A stretch of DNA of 14,683 nucleotides from an uncultured Bacilli bacterium (lineage in GTDB: Bacteria > Bacillota_I > Bacilli_A > RF39 > UBA660), in the NCBI GenBank assembly GCA_949746915.1, contig CATKEA010000214.1:1-14683 (forward strand), read 5' to 3'. The notes beneath the pieces were generated by a model. It did not search any database. It saw only the letters and a program-made list of their open reading frames with translations, and was not told the origin of the DNA. Every line of letters begins with the position of its first letter. The first letter of the stretch is position 1. A program made the translations under genes and the position numbers. Positions 1-6,663 of this stretch are shown here, one piece after another.

Positions 1-2
1 AT

Positions 3-158
3 TTATTAACAAGATATCAAGACATTGTTTTAAAAAATGGGAAAATAATTATTTGTGGATACAATAATTTAAAGAGTCTGACAATTAATAATTTCATAAA
101 AAATAATTATTTAATTAGTAATAATGAATTATCTGCGTTAAAAATGATCAATATATAA
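3..158 (+). CDS. spoIIAA: C-terminal end of a SpoIIAA-like anti-anti-sigma factor (partial, 5' end outside window)
   Basis: An open frame runs from the window edge to a TAA and gives 51 residues. It aligns by eye, without gaps, to the end of SpoIIAA/STAS proteins as I remember them: an RY-x-x-I helix, then NGKIIICG (the strand with the conserved Cys seen as GGQMVVCA in Bacillus), then a hydrophobic helix and a final NE-x-SAL helix. SpoIIAA is the cytosolic partner-switching protein that, when dephosphorylated, releases the forespore sigma factor from the anti-sigma kinase SpoIIAB. The stop is 12 bases before the sigma-factor start, so the two genes are almost certainly co-transcribed. The usual order is spoIIAA-spoIIAB-sigF; no spoIIAB lies in between here. 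It does not resemble the C-terminus of SpoIIAB. The identification rests on about 45 residues and the context. Confidence 0.6.
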   Translation, partial: LLTRYQDIVLKNGKIIICGYNNLKSLTINNFIKNNYLISNNELSALKMINI

Positions 159-170
159 TAAGGAGAGAAT

Positions 171-830
171 ATGAAAACAGAAGATATAATGGATTATGAA
201 AGATTAATATACTCAGTAATACAAAGTTATAAAAATTATTATGATGTAGAAGATTTAAAACAAGTTGGCTATATTGCACTTTTAAAGGCTTGTCAAAATT
301 ATAGTTCTGATAAGAATACTAAATTTTCTACATATGCTTATTGGTATATTAAAGGTGAGGTATTAAAATATATAAGAGAAGATAGAAGTATCAAAGTAAA
401 CAGAGATTTAATAAAATTATCATCATCAGTAAGTAAAGCAAAAGAAGTCTTAGAACAAAAATTATATCGAGAACCATCAGTAACAGAATTATCTTTATTT
501 TTAGATGTTGATGAATCACTAATATCAGAAGCCCTAAATCAACAACAACCAGTACATAGTCTCGATTTTATAATAAATGATGATGAAGACAAAGAACTAA
601 ATGTATATGATGTTATACCATATACAGAGTTAGGTTTTAGTGAAGAAATACTAGATTTAAAAGAAGAACTAGGAAAACTAACAGAAGAAGAACAACGTTT
701 AATAAATTGTCGTTATTTTAATGATATGACCCAAACAGAGACTTCTAAAGTTTTAGGAATAAATCAAGTTAAAGTTTCTCGTACTGAAAACAAAATATTA
801 CAAAAATTAAAAGGTAGCTTAGTGGCTTAA
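171..830 (+). CDS. sigF: RNA polymerase sporulation sigma factor, SigF type
   Basis: This is a sigma-70 family protein of 219 residues, somewhat short against about 255 for Bacillus SigF. Region 2 spans about residues 9-75, with the core-binding DLKQVGYIALLKA helix (28-40) and the -10-recognition stretch FSTYAYWYIKGEV (52-64). Region 3 follows at about 76-125 (REPSVTELS at 100-108). Region 4 is at about 165-214, ending in GINQVKVSRTENKILQKLK (196-214), the variant typical of the SigF/SigG/SigB branch. SigF directs RNA polymerase to early forespore genes. Upstream is a SpoIIAA-like gene and downstream are spoVA genes, the arrangement known for sigF, so SigF is preferred over SigG. AAGGAGAG lies just before the ATG at 171. 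SigG is the main alternative. Confidence 0.85.
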   Translation: MKTEDIMDYERLIYSVIQSYKNYYDVEDLKQVGYIALLKACQNYSSDKNTKFSTYAYWYIKGEVLKYIREDRSIKVNRDLIKLSSSVSKAKEVLEQKLYREPSVTELSLFLDVDESLISEALNQQQPVHSLDFIINDDEDKELNVYDVIPYTELGFSEEILDLKEELGKLTEEEQRLINCRYFNDMTQTETSKVLGINQVKVSRTENKILQKLKGSLVA

Positions 831-869
831 AATAAAAAAATTATACTAAATGTATATTTTTTTTATTTT
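829..869 (+). terminator. AT-rich hairpin after sigF (weak terminator or attenuator)
   Basis: Arms at 829-846 and 852-869 pair over 18 bases with one mismatch around a five-base loop, and the 3' arm is a long T-rich run. It starts in the sigF stop codon. The stem is almost entirely A-T, so termination is probably partial and sigF transcripts may read into spoVAC. Confidence 0.5.
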
Positions 870-880
870 GTTTAATACTA
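851..880 (+). promoter_or_regulatory. possible forespore (SigG-type) promoter for spoVACDE
   Basis: TGTATA at 851-856 and AATACTA at 874-880, separated by 17 bases, resemble the SigG elements TGAATA and CATACTA known from Bacillus; the spoVA operon there is SigG-dependent. The -35 overlaps the 3' arm of the preceding hairpin. Against it, the predicted start of transcription would be only about 10 bases before the spoVAC ATG, leaving barely room for the ribosome binding site, and AT-rich DNA yields chance matches. Confidence 0.35.
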
Positions 881-895
881 TTAGTGGTGATAATT

Positions 896-1336
896 ATGGA
901 AAAGAAACAATATAAAAAAATAGTTGATAAACATAAACCAACTGAAACTAGAGCACAAAATGCTTTTATTGCTTTTGTAACTGGAGGTTTAGTTGGAGTA
1001 ATAGGTCAGTTAATGACAGAATTTTATTCTTCATATTTCGAAATATCGACCAAAGATGCTTCAACATTCATGTTAGTTACTTTGATATTTGTAGCAAGTT
1101 TACTAACAGCATTAGGATTCTTTGATAAATGGGTAACATTTTGTAAATGTGGATTAATAATTCCTATAACTGGGTTTGCTCATTCTATGACTAGTGCTGG
1201 AATTGAATATAAAAAAGAAGGACCAATATATGGAGTTGGTAGTAATATCTTTAAACTAGCTGGTTCAGTAATACTATATGGTGTAGTATCAGCATGGTTC
1301 TTTGGATTATTACGATTAATTATAATGGGAGGCTAA
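896..1336 (+). CDS. spoVAC: stage V sporulation protein AC (dipicolinate channel subunit)
   Basis: This is a 146-residue inner-membrane protein of the SpoVAC/SpoVAE family. The soluble start (about 1-20) is Lys-rich. Hydrophobic segments follow at about 22-44, 56-76 and 119-144, with the conserved loop PITGFAHSMTSAGIEYKKEG at 90-109. SpoVAC is needed for import of Ca-dipicolinate into the developing spore and its release at germination, and the Bacillus protein has been described as channel-forming. The ATG at 896 is chosen because GGTGAT at 886-891 is well placed before it; an in-frame GTG at 884 would add four residues and lie over that ribosome binding site. The next gene starts two bases after this stop, consistent with one operon. 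SpoVAB and SpoVAA are absent here, as in the shorter spoVACDE operons of clostridia. Confidence 0.93.
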   Translation: MEKKQYKKIVDKHKPTETRAQNAFIAFVTGGLVGVIGQLMTEFYSSYFEISTKDASTFMLVTLIFVASLLTALGFFDKWVTFCKCGLIIPITGFAHSMTSAGIEYKKEGPIYGVGSNIFKLAGSVILYGVVSAWFFGLLRLIIMGG

Positions 1337-1338
1337 TT

Positions 1339-2331
1339 ATGACTTATAAATATGATAATGTTTATGTTGAAAACACTTCAACAGTAGCAGGTCCTTATGA
1401 AGCAAAAGGACCTTTATATAAATACTTTGATAAGACTTTTGATGAACTATATAATGGTGAAAAATCATGGGAATTAGCAGAAGCCAAATCTTTAGAAGAT
1501 TCTATTTCAATATTGTTAAAGAAAAGTAAACATAAAAAAACAGATATTGATTGTATTATTTCTGGAGATCTAATGAATCAGATTACCTCATCATGTTATT
1601 CATCACAAAAATTTGATTTTCCATTTTTAGGTATTTACAGTGCTTGTGCAACAAGTTGTGAAGGAATAATACTAGGATCAACAATGATTGATTCTAAAAA
1701 AGTTAATCGTGTAATAGCAGCAACTTCTTCTCATAATATGTCAAGTGAAAAACAATTTAGAAATCCTACTGAATATGGAGCACCAAAACCTAAAACAGCT
1801 ACTTTTACAGCAACGGGAGGAGCATCAATATTATTATCAAATGTCAAAAGTGATATTAAAGTAGAATCATCAACAATAGGAAGAATAATAGATCTAGGTC
1901 AAACTGACCCACTTCATATGGGAGCAGTAATGGCCCCTGCAGCAGCAGATACAATAAGTAGACATTTAAAAGATCTTAATAGAACACCAGATTATTATGA
2001 TTTAATTTTAACTGGAGACTTAGGAACTTATGGAAAAGAAATATTAATTGACTATTTAAAAACTGAATTTAATATAGATATAAGTGCTAACTATAATGAT
2101 TGTGGAACTATGTTATATGATTTAGATAATCAAAAAGAAGTTTTAGCAGGTGGTAGTGGACCAGTATGTAGTGCTTTAGTAAATTATGGACTTATTTACA
2201 ATAAACTAAAAAAGAAAGAAGTAAAGAAAGTTTTATTAGTTACAACTGGAGCCTTATTTTCACCGACAATGGTCTATCAACATGAAAATATCTTAAGCAT
2301 AGCACATGCTGTTAGTTTGGAGGTAATATAA
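1339..2331 (+). CDS. spoVAD: stage V sporulation protein AD
   Basis: The protein has 330 residues (338 in Bacillus) and a thiolase-like fold; SpoVAD binds dipicolinic acid and sits with SpoVAC and SpoVAE at the spore inner membrane. Recognisable family features are the N-terminal VYVENTSTVAGPYEAKGPL, the ELAEAKSLEDS helix, SACATSCEG (a degenerate thiolase active-site region), the TATGGAS stretch and the C-terminal VTTGALFSPTMVYQHENI. The ATG at 1339 follows GGGAGG (1327-1332), which lies in the last codons of spoVAC; an in-frame start further upstream would overlap spoVAC by more than 40 bases and lacks these signals. The stop shares one base with the spoVAE start (TAATG), indicating translational coupling. 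Confidence 0.95.
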   Translation: MTYKYDNVYVENTSTVAGPYEAKGPLYKYFDKTFDELYNGEKSWELAEAKSLEDSISILLKKSKHKKTDIDCIISGDLMNQITSSCYSSQKFDFPFLGIYSACATSCEGIILGSTMIDSKKVNRVIAATSSHNMSSEKQFRNPTEYGAPKPKTATFTATGGASILLSNVKSDIKVESSTIGRIIDLGQTDPLHMGAVMAPAAADTISRHLKDLNRTPDYYDLILTGDLGTYGKEILIDYLKTEFNIDISANYNDCGTMLYDLDNQKEVLAGGSGPVCSALVNYGLIYNKLKKKEVKKVLLVTTGALFSPTMVYQHENILSIAHAVSLEVI

Positions 2332-2681
2332 TGATATATGTATATTCATTTCTATTTTGTGGATTTGTTTGTTTAATTGGACAACTTATCTTAGATAATA
2401 CAAAATTAACTGCTGGGCATATTACAAGTATTTTTGTTGTAGTTGGATCATTCTTAGATACTTTTAGTATTTATGATAAAATAATTAATTATGTTGGAGC
2501 AGGAGCATTAGTACCAATAACCAGTTTTGGACACTCTTTAATCCATGGAGCTTTAGCAAAAGCAAGCGATATGGGAATAATGGGCTTACTAATGGGAATG
2601 TTTGACTTAACTGCATCAGGAATAACAGCAGCAATTGTATTTACATTTATTTTTACATTGTTCTTTCAAGCTAAAAACTAG
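2331..2681 (+). CDS. spoVAE: stage V sporulation protein AE (SpoVAEB type)
   Basis: This small membrane protein of 116 residues is related to SpoVAC. Hydrophobic segments lie at about 3-21, 30-46 and 85-112, and the loop VPITSFGHSLIHGA (61-74) matches the PITGFAHSM loop of SpoVAC. Further family features are DNTKLTAGHI (22-31) and the FLDTFSIYDK stretch (41-50). It is thought to be part of the dipicolinate channel together with SpoVAC and SpoVAD. Translation starts in the spoVAD stop codon, with TTGGAGG at 2317-2323 as ribosome binding site. It is the last gene of the operon; a strong hairpin with a T-run follows. Confidence 0.93.
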   Translation: MIYVYSFLFCGFVCLIGQLILDNTKLTAGHITSIFVVVGSFLDTFSIYDKIINYVGAGALVPITSFGHSLIHGALAKASDMGIMGLLMGMFDLTASGITAAIVFTFIFTLFFQAKN

Positions 2682-2691
2682 AACACTTAAT

Positions 2692-2735
2692 AATCTAACT
2701 TAAAAGTATTAATATACTAATAGGTTAGATTTTTA
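2692..2735 (+). terminator. rho-independent terminator of the spoVA operon
   Basis: AATCTAAC (2692-2699) pairs with GTTAGATT (2724-2731); the interior can extend through AGTATTAATATACT, and a T-rich run follows the 3' arm. It lies 10 bases after the spoVAE stop. Confidence 0.8.
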
Positions 2736-2930
2736 TATTTTAGTTAAATAAAAAACTAAGTACTTTTAAATAGAGGTTAGCTAATCCATTATTAAAAAAT
2801 TATTGAATATATGAAAACAGGTAAAAGCAGAAATTTTAATGACCTGTTTTCGCTTGTTTTTAAATCTATTTTTATCAATTACTATTTTTTAATACTGATT
2901 TCTCTTCAAAAAATAAGAAAATTTTCCAAA
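2736..2930. other. gene-free stretch with an orphan inverted repeat
   Basis: The gap between spoVAE and the LTA-synthase-like gene is 330 bases (2682-3011). This part contains GAAAACAGGT (2813-2822) and its perfect complement ACCTGTTTTC (2842-2851), followed by GCTTGTTTTT, plus a near-palindrome GGTTAGCTAATCC at 2776-2788. No ORF with a ribosome binding site is present. The repeat could be a second terminator or part of a small RNA or leader; nothing decides between these. Confidence 0.4.
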
Positions 2931-2932
2931 CA

Positions 2933-2949
2933 TTTACACAATTTTTACA
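2933..2949 (-). promoter_or_regulatory. WalR (YycF)-type box upstream of the LTA synthase gene
   Basis: Read on the - strand the site is TGTAAA-N5-TGTAAA, an exact fit to the published WalR consensus TGTWAH-N5-TGTWAH. WalR is the essential response regulator of cell-wall metabolism in low-GC Gram-positives. The site lies 10 bases upstream of the -35 of the next gene, a plausible activator position, although inverted relative to it. In DNA this AT-rich a chance match somewhere in the window is expected, so the location is the main argument. Confidence 0.4.
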
Positions 2950-2959
2950 GTACCAATAA

Positions 2960-2988
2960 TTGCTAATATCACATACAAGTGATATAAT
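2960..2988 (+). promoter_or_regulatory. housekeeping promoter of the LTA synthase operon
   Basis: The -35 TTGCTA (2960-2965) and -10 TATAAT (2983-2988) are 17 bases apart, and TG at 2980-2981 makes an extended -10. Expected transcription start is about 2995, just before the AAAGGG ribosome binding site. Confidence 0.75.
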
Positions 2989-3011
2989 ATATAAAAGAAA
3001 GGGTTGGGGAA

Positions 3012-5159
3012 ATGGACACATTAGAAAAAAAAGTTAAAGATCTAAAGATAAAAATAAAGGAACTACAAAAAGATATAAAGAAAATATATAAAGATAGAAA
3101 GAAAAATCCTAAGGCATTTATTATAAACTTGATAAATGGTATCGTTGAAGCTATAAAAAACAATATGTTATTTTTTATATTTGTAATAACATTACTATTT
3201 AATACAATAGCTTTACGCTACTTCACTATTCATACAACAGAAAATCTTTTGTTATTAAAGCCTGTCTTAGCAGATTTAGCTATTATCTTAGCAGTTGGAG
3301 GAATAGGATACTTTGTAAAAGAAAAGAATCGCTTTGCCTACTTTTTTATTGCTAGTATTATTATGTCTGCAGTCTGCATTATAAACTCAATTTACTATAC
3401 TTTTTATACTTCATATGTATCAGTTTCATTACTTTCTACTAGTAAATATTTAGGAGCTGTAGGAGACGCTGTTTTTGAAAATGTTTTAAAATTACGAGAT
3501 TTTATTTATATACTTTCCCCACTATGTCTATTAATAACTTATTTCTTTATTAAAAGAAAAGATATTAGGCTAGGTGTAAAAAGAAATAAAAATAATAGAA
3601 GTAAATCTAAAGCAATGAGCATTATAACAGTAGCTGCCATTAGTGCATTTTGTGTTCTAACAGCTTTAACTCCAACAGAAATATCACGTTTTGCCAAACA
3701 ATGGAATAGAGAATATCTAGTAATGCGTTTTGGTATTTTTACTTATCAAATAAATGATGTTATTCAAAGTGTTCAACCACAGCTTACGACCTTATTTGGT
3801 TATGATAAAGCCATGAAAACATTTAAAGAATACTATAGTAATGTACCAGATACTCAAGAATATAAAAACAAATATACCAATAAATTCAAAGGAAAAAATA
3901 TAATTGCAATTCATGCTGAAAGTATGCAAAATTTTGTAATTGGACTAAAATTTAATGGGGAAGAAGTAACTCCTAATTTGAATAAACTAACTAAAAAATC
4001 ACTTTATTTTAGTAATTTTTATTCCCAAGTAAGTGTTGGAACTAGTAGTGATAGTGAATTTACTTTAAATACTTCACTAATGCCAACATCAACAGGAACC
4101 GCCTTTGTAAGTTATTATGATAGAGAATATGTAAGTATCCCTAAATTACTTAAAGAACAAGGTTATTACGCTTTTTCAATGCATGGTAATAATGGTTCTT
4201 ACTGGAATCGTGATATTATGCATGAAAGTCTAGGTTATGACAAGTTCTATAGTAAAAGTTCTTATGAAATAGATGAAGTAATTGGACTTGGCTTATCTGA
4301 TAAATCATTTTTTTCACAATCAGTAGAAAAGATAAAAGAAATAAATGAAGCTGGAAAACCATTCTATGGAACAGTAATAATGCTAACCAACCATACCCCA
4401 TTCTCCGATACAGATAAATATGGAGAATTTGATGTCGATATCAAAGAAGAAATAATAAATGAAGCTGGAGAAAAAGAAATAATAAGTCATCCTTATATGG
4501 AAGGAACTAAATTAGGTAACTATTTAAAATCTGTTCATTATGCTGATGCAGCTCTAGGAGAATTTCTAGCTGATTTAGAAGAAGCAGGAATTATGGATAA
4601 TACAGTAATTGTTTTATATGGAGACCATGATGCTAGACTTCCTAAAACAGACTTTAAAAAATTATATAATTATGATAAAGATACAGAAGAACTATTACCA
4701 AATGATGATCCTAATTATAAAGAAATAGACAATTATCAAATGGAATTACTAAGAAAAGTTCCATTCCTAATTTATAGTAAAGAAACAGAAAAAAGTCTTC
4801 ATAAAGAAATTACTACTGTTATGGGAATGTATGATGTAATGCCTACTTTAGGAAATATGTTTGGGTTTTACAATAAATATCAATTAGGTAAAGATATTTT
4901 TCAAACTAAAGACGATAACATTGTTATTTTTCCATCAGGAAATTTTGTAACTAATAAGATTTACTATAATTCTCAAAAAAACGCTTATTTATCATTAAAA
5001 GAAACAGAAATAACCGAAGAATATATTAAAGAATGTAGTAACTATGCTGATCTTTTATTAAAAGTTTCAAATTCGCTTATTGTATTTGATTTGATCAAAA
5101 AAGATCAAGAATTACTAGATTCTAATGAAGATTATATAGATGAAAGGAACATAGACTAA
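3012..5159 (+). CDS. LTA synthase family protein (polyglycerol-phosphate / phosphoglycerol transferase, sulfatase fold)
   Basis: This 715-residue membrane enzyme transfers glycerol-phosphate from phosphatidylglycerol onto an outward-facing polymer (lipoteichoic acid). Residues 1-35 are a Lys/Glu-rich heptad-like helix, predicted cytosolic. Membrane segments follow at about 52-72, 82-101, 109-132, 162-180 and 204-222, then an extracellular sulfatase-type domain from about 290. Active-site candidates are E303 (HAESMQNF), T344 or S345 (VGTSSDSEF), H391, W398 and R400 (HGNNGSYWNR) and D538-H539 (YGDHDA). These match E255, T300, H347, W354, R356 and D475-H476 of Staphylococcus LtaS; the H-W-R spacing is identical. 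The ATG follows AAAGGG at 2998-3003. At 715 residues it is longer than typical LtaS (about 650), mainly because of the N-terminal helix and an acidic insert after GDHDA. First gene of a three-gene operon. Confidence 0.88.
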   Translation: MDTLEKKVKDLKIKIKELQKDIKKIYKDRKKNPKAFIINLINGIVEAIKNNMLFFIFVITLLFNTIALRYFTIHTTENLLLLKPVLADLAIILAVGGIGYFVKEKNRFAYFFIASIIMSAVCIINSIYYTFYTSYVSVSLLSTSKYLGAVGDAVFENVLKLRDFIYILSPLCLLITYFFIKRKDIRLGVKRNKNNRSKSKAMSIITVAAISAFCVLTALTPTEISRFAKQWNREYLVMRFGIFTYQINDVIQSVQPQLTTLFGYDKAMKTFKEYYSNVPDTQEYKNKYTNKFKGKNIIAIHAESMQNFVIGLKFNGEEVTPNLNKLTKKSLYFSNFYSQVSVGTSSDSEFTLNTSLMPTSTGTAFVSYYDREYVSIPKLLKEQGYYAFSMHGNNGSYWNRDIMHESLGYDKFYSKSSYEIDEVIGLGLSDKSFFSQSVEKIKEINEAGKPFYGTVIMLTNHTPFSDTDKYGEFDVDIKEEIINEAGEKEIISHPYMEGTKLGNYLKSVHYADAALGEFLADLEEAGIMDNTVIVLYGDHDARLPKTDFKKLYNYDKDTEELLPNDDPNYKEIDNYQMELLRKVPFLIYSKETEKSLHKEITTVMGMYDVMPTLGNMFGFYNKYQLGKDIFQTKDDNIVIFPSGNFVTNKIYYNSQKNAYLSLKETEITEEYIKECSNYADLLLKVSNSLIVFDLIKKDQELLDSNEDYIDERNID

Positions 5160-5776
5160 TGAAACAAAAGCCTAAGAAAAAGGTATTACCGACAATAATT
5201 ATATTAATAATACTTGTAGTAGGCAGTGTTTTTGTTATAAAAAGAATCTTTGATGCTAATAAACAAACTGAAGTTAAGGTATTATCTGTTATCGAAAAAT
5301 ATAACTATACTTTAGATGACAATGAAACAGATATATACAAAAAGTATTTTAAGGATTTAGAAAATGTTCTTAATGAGGAAGAAATCAATCAAGAAGAATA
5401 TTGTAGTTTAATTTCTAAACTTTTTGTTATTGATTTCTATACTCTTAATAACAAGATTACAAATAAAGATATTGGGGGAGTTCAGTTTTTAAGAGAAGAT
5501 ATACGAGATAATTTTTCTCTTAAAGCTTCAAATACTTTATATAAATACATCAAAAATAACATTTATGGAAAAAGAAAACAAAATTTACCAGAGGTAAAAG
5601 ATGTTGAAGTTAAAGATATAAAAGAAAAAGAAATAGATAATGAAGATGAAAAAGCATATGAAGTTAACTTATCTATAAAATATGTAAAAGATATGGGGTA
5701 TACTGAATCAGTTTTATTGACATTATCGGCTTTAAATGATAAAATAAGTATCATCGCAATCAAAGAAGTAGTATAA
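5159..5776 (+). CDS. single-pass membrane-anchored protein of unknown function, coupled to LTA synthase
   Basis: The family is not recognised. The 205 residues start with a basic tail (KQKPKKK), then one membrane segment at about 10-28, then a charged extracytoplasmic domain rich in Glu, Lys and Asn. The start is in the LTA-synthase stop codon (TAATG), and AAAGGA sits about 11 bases upstream, so translation is probably coupled to that of the enzyme. The topology (inside tail, outside domain) and the coupling suggest a partner or accessory of the LTA synthase. The extracytoplasmic part has helical stretches (about 35-75), a middle region with FVIDFYTL (88-95), and a C-terminal beta-like part (LSIKYV, SVLLTLSAL, ISIIAIKEVV), a pattern that might be an NTF2-like alpha/beta fold. 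That fold guess has no motif behind it. Confidence 0.6.
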   Translation: MKQKPKKKVLPTIIILIILVVGSVFVIKRIFDANKQTEVKVLSVIEKYNYTLDDNETDIYKKYFKDLENVLNEEEINQEEYCSLISKLFVIDFYTLNNKITNKDIGGVQFLREDIRDNFSLKASNTLYKYIKNNIYGKRKQNLPEVKDVEVKDIKEKEIDNEDEKAYEVNLSIKYVKDMGYTESVLLTLSALNDKISIIAIKEVV

Positions 5777-5827
5777 AAAGAATTGTTTTTTTTGGCTACT
5801 CTTTTTTCTTTATTAGGAGGTAAGCCT

Positions 5828-6634
5828 GTGAGTAATTTACAAGGAATTTTAACAGAAATTATAAGAGAGAATAGTGAACAAATTATGTTCTTTATCAAGG
5901 ACGAGAAAGGTAAAATAATAGCATGCAGTGATAATGTCAATCAAAAAGAAATGTGTCGTTATCCATCAGAAGATTACTATAAATATGACTCAAAAATATG
6001 GGCACTTAAAGAATTAACACTAGACTATCAAAATCAAAAAGTAACAGTCCAAATGTATATCAATATAACATCAGATATTAAAGAAAGAGAACAATTAAAA
6101 AAAGATCACGAAAGTGGTCTAATATTAGAAGAGTACTTTGAAAATATTTTGCATAAATTAGCCAAAAAGACTAAAAGTACTAGTAAAGGAGTTACTATAA
6201 TTGCATTTGAATTTGATGAAGAAATTTTAGAAGATTTTAATACTATAACAGTTAATAATATAATAAAAGATTTAGGAGACTGTATAATAGATAATATTTC
6301 AAAAAAAGATTATGGATTTAGATTAGCAAAAAATTCTTTTGTTATACTTTTAAACAATTCTAATTCTAATACAGTAGGAATTAACAAAGCTGATTTAATT
6401 AAGACTTTAGCAGAAAGTAAGACATACCAAGCTAAAAGTAGTGCTAAAAAGCAATATTCATATCCAATCGTATATTATGGAATAGCAACTATTGGTACGA
6501 CCAGAATACCTAATAATGATCCTATAGCACTTTTAGACTTAGCTAAAGAGAATTTAGAGAATCAAAAACAGCAAAGAAAAGAAACTAGAGCTTTCTTAGA
6601 AAATGATAAAGAAGAAAATATAATATTAAGTTAA
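5828..6634 (+). CDS. PAS-like plus degenerate GGDEF domain protein
   Basis: A GTG start at 5828 is chosen because AGGAGG (5815-5820) precedes it at ideal spacing; an in-frame upstream codon would begin six bases after the previous stop, with no ribosome site. This gives 268 residues with no signal peptide or membrane segment. Residues about 10-85 look like a small PAS-type sensor (FFIKDEKGKIIACSDN, ending in ITSDIKERE). After a helical linker, about 120-255 resembles a GGDEF domain: GFRLAKNSFVILL (163-175) occupies the place of the RLGGDEFAILL signature, YYGIATIG matches the S-x-GIA strand, and DPIALLDLAKENLENQKQQR matches the terminal AD-x-ALY-AK helix. The signature GGDEF reads AKNSF, so cyclase activity is unlikely; GdpP-type degenerate GGDEF domains act as sensors instead. 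Last gene of the LTA synthase operon. Confidence 0.6.
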   Translation: MSNLQGILTEIIRENSEQIMFFIKDEKGKIIACSDNVNQKEMCRYPSEDYYKYDSKIWALKELTLDYQNQKVTVQMYINITSDIKEREQLKKDHESGLILEEYFENILHKLAKKTKSTSKGVTIIAFEFDEEILEDFNTITVNNIIKDLGDCIIDNISKKDYGFRLAKNSFVILLNNSNSNTVGINKADLIKTLAESKTYQAKSSAKKQYSYPIVYYGIATIGTTRIPNNDPIALLDLAKENLENQKQQRKETRAFLENDKEENIILS

Positions 6635-6663
6635 AAAATACCTTTCAAATTGAAAGGTATTTT
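6635..6663. terminator. bidirectional terminator between convergent genes
   Basis: AAAATACCTTTC (6635-6646) pairs perfectly with GAAAGGTATTTT (6652-6663) around a five-base loop, with A- and T-runs on both sides, so it can end transcription on either strand. It fills the space between the + strand operon and the - strand LCP gene. Confidence 0.85.

Noticed and set aside
2811..2966. A 51-codon + strand ORF beginning MKTGKSRNF in the gap before the LTA synthase gene
   Set aside because: It has no ribosome binding site, its sequence is low-complexity Phe/Lys/Ile/Asn, and it runs across the inverted repeat, the WalR-type box and the promoter -35.
2969..3163. Short - strand ORFs at 2969-3163, 4216-4401 and 14343-14540 (first of these given)
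   Set aside because: All are shadows of well-supported + strand genes, with no ribosome binding sites.
5777..5827. AAAAAGA ... TCTTTTT in the gap between operon genes two and three as a terminator
   Set aside because: Seven A-T-rich pairs around a long loop are too weak, and the ribosome binding site of the next gene follows directly, so the genes are treated as one operon.
5563..5940. A 125-codon - strand ORF across the junction of the second and third operon genes
   Set aside because: Ser/Phe/Ile-rich complement of Lys/Glu-rich coding sequence; no start signals.
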